DNA of 64,000 bases from Rhodospirillales bacterium (GTDB taxonomy: Bacteria; Pseudomonadota; Alphaproteobacteria; Rhodospirillales; WMHbin7): positions 114,988 through 178,987 of the forward strand of contig JACRPC010000011.1 in NCBI GenBank assembly GCA_016214125.1, in the 5' to 3' direction. Each line of letters starts with the position of its first letter. The stretch's first letter is position 1. Under the pieces are notes generated by a model, which was given only the letters and a program-made list of their open reading frames with translations, had not been told where the DNA came from and searched no databases. Below are positions 27,889-36,425 of the stretch, piece after piece. Made by a program: the position numbers and the translations under genes.

Positions 27889-29010
27889 CTACCCCGTCCC
27901 CGCCGCCTGCACCCGATAGAAGCGATTGATGCCTGCACTTTCGCGCAAGGCCGGATCGTCGGCGCCCCGCACCGCCGTGGTGAAGGGAATGCCGATCGTG
28001 TCGGCGATCCGCACGAAACCGTGGAAGGCGGCCACCGTGGCGGCGGCATCCACCATCGCTTGGGCGCCCATCGCCTTCTCGATCGCCGCGCGGGCCCGAT
28101 CGACGGTCGGCCGATCGCGGCGCACCACCGCCTCGGCGAACTCCACCAGCATCGGCGCCTGGGCGATTTCGGTCGCCTGGGACAGCCCCTCGGTCACATC
28201 GCTTACGCTTACCTTACCATCCGCACGCTGTACGCTCTCACGGAGCATGTACGTATGAGCGGTGGTTCAATAGGCGCACTGATGCAGCGCCGAAACCCGG
28301 GCCGCCATCAACTCCATCTGCGGCCTTGAAATCGCCCTGGGGCCCGAGGTGCCGAAATCGTAGATGTGCTGGGCGGTCAGATAGTGGGCCTCGACCATCT
28401 CCCAATAATCGCGCAGCGATTGGGGCACCAGCGACAGGCCGCGATAGATGTAGCCGGCCTTGGGGCTGGGATAGAGATAGCCGTCGGCCTCCACCGCATC
28501 CTCGGGCTCGGTGATCGGCAGCCAGGCGGCTTTCTTGGCGGCGCCGGGCGGACGGTAGCGGCTGGGCTCGCCCGGCTTGGGCGCCTGCAAAGGCGTGTCG
28601 GGCAGGCCCAGCGCCAGGGTGCAGGCGTCCATCACCGACACCATCGCCACCAGCCCGGCGATCTCCACATACTCGGTATCGGGCAGGCCCTGATCGAGCA
28701 GGGCCATCGCCCAGCTTTCGCTCAAGCGCCCGGAATCGGAAACGGCGCGATGCACCAGCTCGATTTCGGCTGGCGACAGTTCGCCCAGGCTTTGATGCGT
28801 CCCCTTGACGGCGTGGGGCGACAGCGCCGCCTTGATGGCCTGGCAATGGGCGCATTGGCGGGCCTGGCGGATTTCCGCCGCCACCGCCAGCCGGCGCTTG
28901 CCGGTAAGCCAGGTTCCCGGGGCGGCGATGCGCTCCCAGGCCTTCTGATGGGCGGCCACCAAATCGGCGCGAACCGGATGGGTGGCGGCCGCGAACGCCG
29001 TGTTCGGCAT
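27889..29010 (-). CDS. AhpD-like two-domain protein with in-frame UGA, probable selenoprotein (Sec248)
   Basis: Read through UGA at 28269-28267, the gene gives 373 residues (ATG 29010, GGAGGA 8 bases upstream). The UGA falls in the carboxymuconolactone-decarboxylase/AhpD active site: E233, C245-A-Y-U248-T-T-A-H252. Spacings 12, 3 and 4 equal those of Glu118, Cys130, Cys133 and His137 in M. tuberculosis AhpD. Downstream the same frame continues with normal codon use and the family's closing helices (VAAFHGFVRIADTIGIPF). The N-terminal domain (about 20-150) is a second CMD fold keeping C53-A-H-C56 but lacking the Glu (L41) and His (K60). Peroxidase or disulfide reductase activity is inferred. 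No selA/B/C/D genes are in the window. Alternatives are a nonsense mutation or two separate genes. Confidence 0.8.
28216..28266 (-). promoter_or_regulatory. SECIS-like RNA structure immediately after the UGA codon
   Basis: On the minus strand the RNA directly after UGA folds by hand into a lower stem, ACCACCGC (28266-28259) with GCGG-A-UGGU (28224-28216, one bulged A). An upper hairpin follows: AUGCUC (28248-28243), loop CGUGA, GAGCGU (28237-28232), starting 18 bases after UGA. Bacterial SECIS elements lie at this distance and carry a G-U in a small apical loop, as here. The folding is manual and uncalculated. Confidence 0.55.
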
Positions 29011-29135
29011 GAACGTCCTCCAAACGCGTTGATGATGAAAGCCGGCACGTTTCCCTGGGGCCGTTGGCGGCCCTTCTGCCGGTCAGCATAGCCCAATCGG
29101 CCTTGGGCTTGAAGGCGGGGAATGGGGCGGGGGGA

Positions 29136-29570
29136 TCAGGGACGTTCGGCGCGCGGGGGCGTTTCGAACGGATTGAAGCTGGCGGCGCCAGTTTGGGCAA
29201 AATCGGCCAGGTTGCGGGTCGCCACGGTCAGGCCGTGCTCCAGGGCGGTGGCCGCGATCGCCAGATCGAGCCCCTTATTGCCGATCCGGGCCGACAATTT
29301 TCCCCAGCGCCGGGCGATCCCCACCGTTACCGGCAGAATGCGATCGCCATGCACGCGAAGCACGACCTCCAGCCACCCGGCCAACGCGTCGGCAAAGGCG
29401 GGATGGACCGCCCGCTGGCCTTCGATGCCGCGCTCGCTTTCGCCGATGCTCAACACGCTCACGAACAAGTCCGCCGGGGCCACGGTCTCGATCCAGGCGA
29501 CGACGCCGGGATTGCGCCACCTTTGCTCCTTGCGCAATTCGGACAGCACGACCGTGTCGAGGAGATACAT
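29136..29570 (-). CDS. VapC-like PIN-domain ribonuclease toxin
   Basis: 144 residues. The PIN acidic set is present: D5 in MYLLDTVVLSEL, E44 in SIGESERG, an Asp in GLDLAIAATA, and the TRNLADF motif at the end. These bind Mg2+ for RNA cleavage. The start overlaps the stop of the Phd/YefM-type antitoxin by one base, so they form one unit. Confidence 0.9.
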   Translation of the reverse strand: MYLLDTVVLSELRKEQRWRNPGVVAWIETVAPADLFVSVLSIGESERGIEGQRAVHPAFADALAGWLEVVLRVHGDRILPVTVGIARRWGKLSARIGNKGLDLAIAATALEHGLTVATRNLADFAQTGAASFNPFETPPRAERP

Positions 29571-29830
29571 CAGATCTCGGTGTCGCGCAGCCGGCCATCC
29601 AGCCGCTCGAACGCGCCCGCATCGCCCGGCATGGCCAGCAGATGATCGACGAAGCTGGGAGCCTTCAGCTTTTCCAACTGGCGCAGCCGGGCATAGTCGT
29701 CGGCGGCCACCACGACCACGGCGGGCTTGCCATGTTTGGTGACGGTCTGCGGATCGCCTTCGCTCGCCGCCTCGACCACGGCGCTGAACCGGTTTTTCGC
29801 GTCGTGCAACGACCAGGTTGATGGGGGCAT
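29570..29830 (-). CDS. Phd/YefM-family antitoxin
   Basis: 86 residues. The N-terminal DNA-binding half (WSLHDAKNRFSAVVEAASEGDPQTVTKHGKPAVVVV) is classic Phd/YefM. The C-terminal tail (from LEKLKAPSF) would wrap the PIN toxin. It is first in a two-gene unit with a dyad-flanked operator just upstream. Confidence 0.9.
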   Translation of the reverse strand: MPPSTWSLHDAKNRFSAVVEAASEGDPQTVTKHGKPAVVVVAADDYARLRQLEKLKAPSFVDHLLAMPGDAGAFERLDGRLRDTEI

Positions 29831-29878
29831 GGCCGCCTCTTCTAGCTAGAATTTATGGCTAGAATTATGGAGGCGGCC
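29831..29878. promoter_or_regulatory. Operator/promoter region of the Phd-VapC unit
   Basis: A 9-bp inverted repeat GGCCGCCTC (29831-29839) / GAGGCGGCC (29870-29878) encloses an AT-rich core. The core has two near-direct repeats CTAGAATTTATGG / CTAGAATTATGG (about 29847-29870). This is typical of autoregulated toxin-antitoxin promoters, but the -10/-35 was not assigned. Confidence 0.55.
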
Positions 29879-30327
29879 CTTCCTCACGTCAAGGCAAAGG
29901 TATGTTGTTCAAAATTTCTATTGATAAGATAAAATATCTTGAAACGGACGCCGCGTCATAATACATTTCATGAACATTGCCTAAGCTACGGGATCGGCGC
30001 CGCCATCATTGCGAATCGCTCGCAAAACACCGGAAATTCTCTTGTCCGGGCCTGGCTTTAAGGCAAAAAATGCTAAAAAAATCGCCCGGAAATGGGCATG
30101 ATTAGAACGATATCAATGACTTAGCTGAGTCAAAGCGGCGCAAACCGGGCAAAGATCGGCGCTTGGGTGGTGCCAATCGGGCTCAAAGCGGCGCAATCCG
30201 GGCCTGATCCGGCCCGGCCCGCTCTGGTCGTCCGCCTTGACATCGGCAAGGGCGCCGAACGATCATTCAGTCCCTTTGGGCCGGCCCCTGGCCGCCCCCC
30301 GGACCACCCGATCCCCAGGAGCCCGTC
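29879..30327. other. 449-base non-coding stretch, AT-rich left half with a direct repeat on the right
   Basis: No credible gene was seen. The left part (about 29880-30120) has markedly lower GC than its surroundings, including AAGAT-aaaat-ATCTT near 29936. The right part carries a 21-base direct repeat, tcaaagcggcgcaaaccgggc (30130-30150) and tcaaagcggcgcaatccgggc (30183-30203), one mismatch, 53 bases apart. It precedes the enoyl-CoA hydratase operon and presumably holds its promoter. Confidence 0.6.
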
Positions 30328-31104
30328 ATGGCCGAACCGGACGTTCTGATCGATTATCCGGAAACCGCCATCGGCCGCATCACGCTCAACCGGCCCGAGG
30401 CGCGCAACGCGCTTAACATGAATGTGCGCCGCCTGCTCGCCGAGGCCTTCAGTCAGTTGGGCCAGGACGAGGCGGTGCGCGCCATCATCCTCACCGGCGG
30501 TTCCAAGGTCTTTGCCGCCGGCGCCGATCTCAAGGAACTGGAGCCGGCCGGCGCCATCGAGATGATGCTGCGCAAGACCCATCTTTATTGGCAGACCATC
30601 GCCGAATGCCCGAAGCCGGTGATCGCCGCGGTGGCCGGCTTCGCGCTGGGCGGCGGCTGCGAGCTGGCCATGCATGCCGACATCATCCTGGCCGGCGAAA
30701 GCGCCAGCCTGGGGCAGCCGGAAATCCGGGTGGGCGTCATGCCGGGCGCCGGCGGCACCCAGCGTCTGGTGCGGGCGGTGGGCAAGTTCCAGGCGATGCG
30801 GCTGCTGCTCACCGGCAAGCCGGTCGCGGCCCGCGAGGCCTTGGCGATCGGGCTGGTCTCCGCCGTGGTGCCCGACGCCGAGCTGATGGATCAGGCGCTT
30901 GCGATGGCGCGCGACATCGCCCAGCTTCCGCCCCTGGCGGCGATGCAGATCAAGGAGGCCGTGCTGGCCGGGGCCGACGCCTCGCTTTCCAGCGCCCTCA
31001 TGCTCGAGCGCAAGGCCTTCCAGTTGCTGTTCGCCAGCGCCGACAAGAACGAGGGCATGCAGGCCTTCCTGGCCAAGCGCAAGCCGATCTATCAGGGGAA
31101 ATGA
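30328..31104 (+). CDS. Enoyl-CoA hydratase
   Basis: 258 residues, crotonase fold. The oxyanion-hole region is GSKVFAAGADLKEL and VAGFALGGGCELAMHADI. Both catalytic glutamates are in place, in GGCELAM and in PEIRVGVMPGAGGTQRL. It hydrates trans-2-enoyl-CoA in fatty-acid or phenylacetate-type beta-oxidation. AGGAG lies 8 bases before the ATG. It overlaps or abuts the dehydrogenase gene, so the two probably act consecutively, like PaaF and PaaH. Confidence 0.92.
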   Translation: MAEPDVLIDYPETAIGRITLNRPEARNALNMNVRRLLAEAFSQLGQDEAVRAIILTGGSKVFAAGADLKELEPAGAIEMMLRKTHLYWQTIAECPKPVIAAVAGFALGGGCELAMHADIILAGESASLGQPEIRVGVMPGAGGTQRLVRAVGKFQAMRLLLTGKPVAAREALAIGLVSAVVPDAELMDQALAMARDIAQLPPLAAMQIKEAVLAGADASLSSALMLERKAFQLLFASADKNEGMQAFLAKRKPIYQGK

Positions 31105-31106
31105 CC

Positions 31107-32630
31107 ATGAGCTTCGACGCCCACCGTCTCGATCTCGTCATCGGCATCGTCGGCACCGGCGCCATGGGGCGCGGCATCGTCCAGATCGCCGCCCAGGCCG
31201 GCATCGCCACCCGCCTCTACGACGCCAAGCCGGGCGCCGCGCTGGAAGCCCGCGTCGCGGTGGGCGAGATGCTGGCCAAGCTGGCCGCCAAGGGCAAGCT
31301 TTCCGAAGATCAGGTGGCCCGCGCCATGGCCTCGATGGTGGTGGTCGATCATCTGCCCGGCCTGTCCGATTGCCATCTGGTGGTGGAAGCGATCGTCGAG
31401 AAGCTCGACGTCAAGCAGGCCCTGTTCCGCGAGTTGGAAAGTCTGGTGGCGCCCGAGACCATCCTTGCCACCAACACCTCGTCGCTGTCGGTGGCGGCGA
31501 TCGCCCAGGCCTGCCAGCGGCCGGAGCGGGTGGCCGGTTGGCATTTCTTCAACCCGGTGCCGCTGATGAAGATCGTCGAGGTGATCGGCGCCCAGCGCAC
31601 CGCACCCTGGGTCACCGAGGGATTGACCGAACTGGCCAAGCGGGTCGGCCACCAGGCGGTGAGCACGGCCGACATGCCGGGCTTCCTGGTCAACCATGCC
31701 GGCCGGGCCTACGGGCCCGAGGCGCTCCGGCTGGTGGCCGAGGGCGTGTCCGACTTCGCCACCCTCGATCGCATCTTGCGCGACGGCGCCGGCTTCCGCC
31801 AGGGCCCCTTCGAGCTCTACGACATGACCGGGCTCGACGTCTCGCAGGCGGTGATGGAATCGATCTACGAGCAGTTCTATCACGAACCCCGCTACCGCCC
31901 GACCGCCTTGGGCCGCGCCCGCGTCCAGGCCGGTCTGTTCGGACGCAAGAACGGCCAGGGCTTCTACCGCTACGAGGGCGGCCAGAAGCAGGAACCGCCC
32001 GAGCCGCCGGTGCCGACGCCCGCCCAACTGCCGCCGATCTGGGTGATGCCCGGCCCCGACCGCGAGCTGGTGGCCGGCATGGCGCTGGCCGGCGGCGCCC
32101 CGATCGACGACGGCGCCCAGCCGGGTCCGCAATCGCTGTGCCTAGTGACGCCCTTGGGCCACGACACCACCACGGCCTGCCAGATGCTGAAGCTCGACGG
32201 ACGGCGCACGGTGGCGCTCGACACCCTGATGGGACTCGATCGTCGGCGCACCATCATGGGGACGCCGATCACCGACCCCGCCTATCGCAACGCCGCCCAT
32301 GCGGTGCTGGCGGCCGGCGGCGTGCCGGTGAGCGTCATCCATGATTGCCCGGGCTTCGTCATTCCGCGCATCGTCGCCAACATCGTCAACGTCGCGTGCG
32401 ACATCGCCCAGCAGCGCATCGCCAAGCCCGACGACATCGACCGCGCCGTCATGCTGGGGCTGGGCTATCCCAAGGGGCCGCTGGCTTGGGGCGACGCCAT
32501 CGGGCCGATGCGGGTGCTGGCGATCCTGGCGGCGCTGTTCTCCTTCTACGCCGATCCGCGCTTCCGCCCCAGCCCATGGCTGATCCGCCGCGCCCGGCTG
32601 GGCGTGTCGCTGCTGACCCCCGAGGGTTAG
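31107..32630 (+). CDS. 3-hydroxyacyl-CoA dehydrogenase (PaaH-like, duplicated C-terminal domain)
   Basis: 507 residues from ATG 31107, 8 bases after AGGGGA; an ATG at 31101 is too close to that site. The NAD Rossmann motif is IGIVGTGAMGRGIVQ. Catalytic residues lie in TNTSSLS and GWHFFNPVPLMKIVEVI. Two C-terminal dehydrogenase domains follow (about 190-285 and 405-480, the second with DCPGFVIPRIVANIVN and GYPKGPLAWGD). The length and domain duplication are those of PaaH/PaaC in phenylacetate degradation. General beta-oxidation is equally possible without further paa genes. Confidence 0.9.
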   Translation: MSFDAHRLDLVIGIVGTGAMGRGIVQIAAQAGIATRLYDAKPGAALEARVAVGEMLAKLAAKGKLSEDQVARAMASMVVVDHLPGLSDCHLVVEAIVEKLDVKQALFRELESLVAPETILATNTSSLSVAAIAQACQRPERVAGWHFFNPVPLMKIVEVIGAQRTAPWVTEGLTELAKRVGHQAVSTADMPGFLVNHAGRAYGPEALRLVAEGVSDFATLDRILRDGAGFRQGPFELYDMTGLDVSQAVMESIYEQFYHEPRYRPTALGRARVQAGLFGRKNGQGFYRYEGGQKQEPPEPPVPTPAQLPPIWVMPGPDRELVAGMALAGGAPIDDGAQPGPQSLCLVTPLGHDTTTACQMLKLDGRRTVALDTLMGLDRRRTIMGTPITDPAYRNAAHAVLAAGGVPVSVIHDCPGFVIPRIVANIVNVACDIAQQRIAKPDDIDRAVMLGLGYPKGPLAWGDAIGPMRVLAILAALFSFYADPRFRPSPWLIRRARLGVSLLTPEG

Positions 32631-32689
32631 GCCGACCATAATTCCGCCATCCTCGCGGCCCATCCTGCGGCCTGGGAGGTTGGCGAACG

Positions 32690-33037
32690 ATGCGCGGGTT
32701 CCTTCGCTTGGCCCTGATCCTGGCGCCGCTTTTGGCGGCCTGCGGTACGCCGATGGCCTGGACCAAGCCGGGCGTCACACCCCTGGAGGCCGCCCAGGAT
32801 TCCAATTATTGCCGGCACGCCGCTTGGCGCGAAGCCTGGGCGACCCGCCGCTTCGACCGCTTTGGCGCCTTTGGCCCCGGCCCCACCTACGATCCCTATC
32901 GGCGGCGCTGGACCTACGCCCAGCCCACTTACGGGCTTGGCCCGGGCGGCGATCCCTTCCAGGAAATGCGCCTGCAAAGCTTCTGCATGCGCGCCAAGGG
33001 CTACGCCCTGACGCCATTGGCCCCTTCGGGCGGCTGA
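32690..33037 (+). CDS. Small putative lipoprotein
   Basis: 115 residues. The signal peptide MRGFLRLALILAPLLAAC ends in the lipobox LLAAC, so Cys18 should be lipidated. The rest is rich in Arg, Tyr and Pro and has two Cys (NYCRHAAW and SFCMRAKG) that might form a disulfide. No family is recognised. It stands alone between the dehydrogenase and the cyclopropane synthase. Confidence 0.7.
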   Translation: MRGFLRLALILAPLLAACGTPMAWTKPGVTPLEAAQDSNYCRHAAWREAWATRRFDRFGAFGPGPTYDPYRRRWTYAQPTYGLGPGGDPFQEMRLQSFCMRAKGYALTPLAPSGG

Positions 33038-33076
33038 CCGGGCTCGCCGACCAAGGCCTCTGCCGCAAAACGCCCC

Positions 33077-33106
33077 TTGACAGACCAATAAATATCGAAA
33101 GGATAC
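33077..33106 (+). promoter_or_regulatory. Possible sigma-70-type promoter of the cyclopropane synthase gene
   Basis: TTGACA (33077-33082), 18-base AT-rich spacer, GGATAC (33101-33106), about 70 bases before the ATG. The -35 is perfect and the -10 is weak. No ECF-type motif was found. Confidence 0.35.
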
Positions 33107-33177
33107 GGGGTCTGACAGATTGTTGCAGTCTCCTTACGTTTCGTTCGGGCCGAGCGTTGCGATCAAGGGTGCCGCGA

Positions 33178-34416
33178 ATGAATGTCATCCGTTTCCTCCG
33201 CCACGGCATTCGGGCCGGGCAATTGACGGTGATCGACGCCGACGGCGATCGCCACGTCTTCGGCACCGATCAGGCGCCGCGTGCCGCCATCCATCTCCAC
33301 GACCGGCGCCTCGCGCGCGAACTGTTCTTCAATCCCTGGCTCAAGACCGGCGAAGCCTACATGGACGGCCGCCTCACCCTCGAGGAAGGCTCGCTGGCCG
33401 ATTTCTTCGACATCATCTACGCCAACGAGATCGGGCTGCGCGGCCAGGCCTGGCAGCGGATGCTGTTTCGGATCGGCCGCGCCTGGGGCTGGATCGTCCA
33501 GCACAATCCGATCGAGCGGGCGATGCGCCGGGTCGCCCACCACTACGATCTGTCGCGCCAGCTATTCCAGCTTTTCCTCGATCCGTCGATGCAATATTCC
33601 TGTGCCTATTTCACCCGGCCCGACGCCTCGCTGGCCGAGGCGCAGCAGGCGAAGCTTCGCCATGTCGCCGCCAAGCTGCGGCTTAAGCCCGGCCAGCGGG
33701 TGCTCGACATCGGGTCCGGCTGGGGCAGCCTGGCCCTGCATCTCGCCCGCGAGGTCGGCGTCGAGGTCCTGGGCGTCACGCTGTCGCGCGAGCAGCTCGA
33801 GGCGGCGCGCGAGCGCGTCCAGGCCGCCGGACTGGCGCATCGGGTCCGCTTCGAATTGATGGATTACCGCCAGGTCGAGGGGCCGTTCGACCGCATCGTC
33901 TCGATCGGCATGTTCGAGCATGTCGGCCTTCGCCATTACGATCAGTTCTTCGCCCAGATCTCCAAACTTCTGGCGCCCGGCGGGGTGGCGCTTCTCCATT
34001 CCATCGGACGGGCCGACGGTCCCGGCGTCACCAACCCGTGGGTGGAGAAATACATCTTTCCCGGCGGCTACTGCCCGGCGCTGTCCGAGGTGACGCGGGC
34101 GGTCGAACGCTCGGATCTTTGGATCGCCGACATCGAAATCCTGCGGCTTCATTACGCCGAAACCCTCAAGGCCTGGCGGCACAATTTCGAGGCCAATCGG
34201 GCGGCGATCGCCCGGCTCTATGATGAGTGCTTCTGCCGGATGTGGGCCTATTATCTGGCCGGTTGCGAATTCTCTTTCCGCCACCGCATCAATATGGTCT
34301 TCCAGATGCAGCTTTGCCGCGACGCCCAGGCGGTTCCGCTAACCCGCGACTACATCAGCGAGGCCGAACGGGTCCGGGCGCAAGACCCGGCGCCGCCGAT
34401 CACCCACGCCGCGTAA
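33178..34416 (+). CDS. cfa: Cyclopropane-fatty-acyl-phospholipid synthase
   Basis: 412 residues. The SAM site is VLDIGSGWGSLALHLA. Active-site landmarks of CFA synthases are the Cys in MQYSCAYF and Glu/His in SIGMFEHVG, with GRADGPGVTNPWVEKYIFPGG after them. It methylenates unsaturated acyl chains of membrane lipids, usually in stress or stationary phase. Its 3' end overlaps the convergent IclR gene by 17 bases. Confidence 0.95.
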   Translation: MNVIRFLRHGIRAGQLTVIDADGDRHVFGTDQAPRAAIHLHDRRLARELFFNPWLKTGEAYMDGRLTLEEGSLADFFDIIYANEIGLRGQAWQRMLFRIGRAWGWIVQHNPIERAMRRVAHHYDLSRQLFQLFLDPSMQYSCAYFTRPDASLAEAQQAKLRHVAAKLRLKPGQRVLDIGSGWGSLALHLAREVGVEVLGVTLSREQLEAARERVQAAGLAHRVRFELMDYRQVEGPFDRIVSIGMFEHVGLRHYDQFFAQISKLLAPGGVALLHSIGRADGPGVTNPWVEKYIFPGGYCPALSEVTRAVERSDLWIADIEILRLHYAETLKAWRHNFEANRAAIARLYDECFCRMWAYYLAGCEFSFRHRINMVFQMQLCRDAQAVPLTRDYISEAERVRAQDPAPPITHAA

Positions 34417-35236
34417 TCGTCGCCGGCGGTGCCTTGAGGCCGCCGAAGGCCCGGGTAATTTCGGCCGCGCCGTCGCGGACGATCGTGCCCAGGGGATCGA
34501 GGCGAGCGTTGGGCAAGCGGGCCTTCGGCGCCGAAAGCGAGACCGCCGCCACCGGCTGGCCGATCTCGTCGAAGATGGCCGCCGCCACGCAGCGCAGGCC
34601 GATCGAATGCTCCTCGTCGTCGAGCGCGTAGCCCTTCTCACGGATCGCCGCCAGTTCGTCGAGCAACCGGGCGCCGCTGGTGATGGTGTTGGGGGTAAGC
34701 CTCGCCAGGCCGCGCCGTTCGATCAGCCGGCGCACCTCGGCCTCGGGCCAGGCGGCCAGAATCGCCTTGCCCAGCGCCGAACAATACATTGCCACCCGCG
34801 AACCGGGCTTGGCCATCGCCCGCATCATCTCGCGGCTTTCCACCTGGGCGAGGTAGATGATCTCGCCCTGATCGGCAACCGCCAGATTGGCGGTTTCGCC
34901 GCTCGCCTCCATCATTCGGGCCAGGATCGGCCGGGCGATCGCCGCGATGTCGCGCGACCGCAGGAAGGAGACGCCGACCACGAACGCCTGGACGCCGACC
35001 TGCCAGAGGCCACGCTCGGACTCGAAATGCACGTAGCCGAAGCGCTGCAAGGTGGTGAGGAGGCGATGGACGGTGGAGACCGGCAGCTTTACCCGCTGCG
35101 CGATTTCGGAGAGGCCCAGGCCGCGCTCGGCCGCCGCCAGGGCGTCAAGCAGGCTCATGGCACGGGTGAGCGATTGCACCACGCCGGGTTGGGCACCGCC
35201 GCCCGTCCGCGGGGGTTTTGCCGCGCGCGCGCTCAT
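34400..35236 (-). CDS. IclR-family regulator of the glycolate operon
   Basis: 278 residues from ATG 35236, overlapping the glcF stop (ATGA). The winged HTH (about 20-80) has LGLSEIAQRVKLPVSTVHRL, followed by an IclR effector domain with ALGKAILAAWPEAEV and DDEEHSIGLRCVAAAIFD. As the last gene of the glc operon it probably senses glycolate/glyoxylate and controls the promoter upstream of glcB. E. coli uses a GntR-type GlcC instead. A longer open frame upstream is only the glcF shadow. Confidence 0.9.
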   Translation of the reverse strand: MSARAAKPPRTGGGAQPGVVQSLTRAMSLLDALAAAERGLGLSEIAQRVKLPVSTVHRLLTTLQRFGYVHFESERGLWQVGVQAFVVGVSFLRSRDIAAIARPILARMMEASGETANLAVADQGEIIYLAQVESREMMRAMAKPGSRVAMYCSALGKAILAAWPEAEVRRLIERRGLARLTPNTITSGARLLDELAAIREKGYALDDEEHSIGLRCVAAAIFDEIGQPVAAVSLSAPKARLPNARLDPLGTIVRDGAAEITRAFGGLKAPPATITRRG

Positions 35237-36423
35237 GAGGGAAGGTCGTCGAGCAGTTCCAGCCAATGGCGCACCGGCACGCCGGCCTTGGCGCCCAGAT
35301 GGAGCTGGCAGCCGACATTGGCGGTGACGATCAGATCGGGCCGGTTGGACTGAAGGGCGTCGAGCTTGCGCCGGCGCAGCCGCCGGGCCATCCCCGGCTC
35401 GAAAATCGAATAGGTGCCGGCCGAGCCGCAGCACAGATGCTTGTCGGGAGCCGGCACCAATTGAAAGCCCAGCCGGCGCAGCAGCGTCTCGACGGCGTCG
35501 GGCGCCCCGAGGGCATGCTGCTGCGAGCAGGGCACATGGACGGCGATGCGGCCGATGCCAAGACGCGGCCGCAGCGCCGCCAGATTCTCGCCCAGCAGCA
35601 GGTTGGCCGGATCGCGGACCAGCGCCGAAACCCGCCGGGCCTTGTCGGCATAGGCCGGATCGTCGGCCATCTGGGCGCCGTAATCGGCGATCATGGCGCC
35701 ACAGCCCGACGCAGTGGGCAGAACGGCCTCCGCCCCCTTCTCGATCGCCGGCCACCAGGCGTCGATGTTGGCGCGGATGCGATCCCGGCCGTCTTGGCCG
35801 GCCCCCAGATGATGGTCGAGCGCGCCGCAGCAGCCGGCCTCGGGCGCCGCCACCAGACTGATGCCCAACCGATCGAGAATGCGGGCGGCGGCATGATTGG
35901 TGGCCGGCGTCGCCGAAGGCTGAACGCAGCCCGCCAGCGCCAGCACCACCCGCTTGTGCCGCGGCGGGGGCCACACGCCCATGGCACCCGCCGCCGGCAG
36001 CCGGCCCAGAAGCCGCGCCCCCATCATCGCCAGCGCCGCCAAGGCCGGATCGCCGAACAGCCGGCGCACCGCCCAGCGAAACAGGCGCTGCACCGGGTTG
36101 CGGGGGATTTCGTGCTCCATCACGTTGCGGGCAATGTCGATCAGCCGGCCGTAGCGCACGCCCGACGGGCAGGTGGTCTCGCAGGAACGGCAGGTGAGGC
36201 AGCGGTCGAGATGGCGCCGCGTGCCCGCCCCCGCCTCGCCCCCTTCCAGGAACGATTTGATGAGATAGATGCGGCCGCGCGGGCTGTCGCGCTCGTCGCG
36301 CCGATCGAGATAGGTGGGGCAGGTCGCGGTACAAAAGCCGCAATGAACGCAGGCGCCCAGGATCGCCTTCGCCTCAGGGCCGAAGGGTTGGTTGCGGAAG
36401 CGGGGGGCCAGCTCGGTCTGCAT
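35233..36423 (-). CDS. glcF: Glycolate oxidase iron-sulfur subunit
   Basis: 396 residues from ATG 36423. Two [4Fe-4S] motifs (CVHCGFCTATCPTY and CLTCRSCETTCPSG) precede two CCG-type domains (GCCGALDHH and CCGSAGTYSIF). It passes electrons from the flavin subunits GlcD/GlcE to the membrane quinone pool. A GTG 12 bases upstream is possible. Three bases separate it from glcE. Confidence 0.95.
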   Translation of the reverse strand: MQTELAPRFRNQPFGPEAKAILGACVHCGFCTATCPTYLDRRDERDSPRGRIYLIKSFLEGGEAGAGTRRHLDRCLTCRSCETTCPSGVRYGRLIDIARNVMEHEIPRNPVQRLFRWAVRRLFGDPALAALAMMGARLLGRLPAAGAMGVWPPPRHKRVVLALAGCVQPSATPATNHAAARILDRLGISLVAAPEAGCCGALDHHLGAGQDGRDRIRANIDAWWPAIEKGAEAVLPTASGCGAMIADYGAQMADDPAYADKARRVSALVRDPANLLLGENLAALRPRLGIGRIAVHVPCSQQHALGAPDAVETLLRRLGFQLVPAPDKHLCCGSAGTYSIFEPGMARRLRRRKLDALQSNRPDLIVTANVGCQLHLGAKAGVPVRHWLELLDDLPS

Positions 36424-36425
36424 GG

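Noticed and set aside
28246..28269. Interpretation of the UGA as a normal stop giving two genes (247 and 119 residues)
   Set aside because: The second part would start without a ribosome site inside a predicted active-site helix, and the frame and family spacing continue exactly across the UGA. A nonsense mutation remains possible but is the weaker reading.
30130..30203. Two 21-base direct repeats considered as CRISPR or attachment sites
   Set aside because: Only two imperfect copies with one 32-base spacer, no cas genes and no integrase. It is listed as a plain repeat.
30130..30675. Minus-strand frame of 181 codons covering the promoter region and start of the enoyl-CoA hydratase gene
   Set aside because: It has no motif and lies antisense to a clear hydratase gene. 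It was not accepted as a gene.
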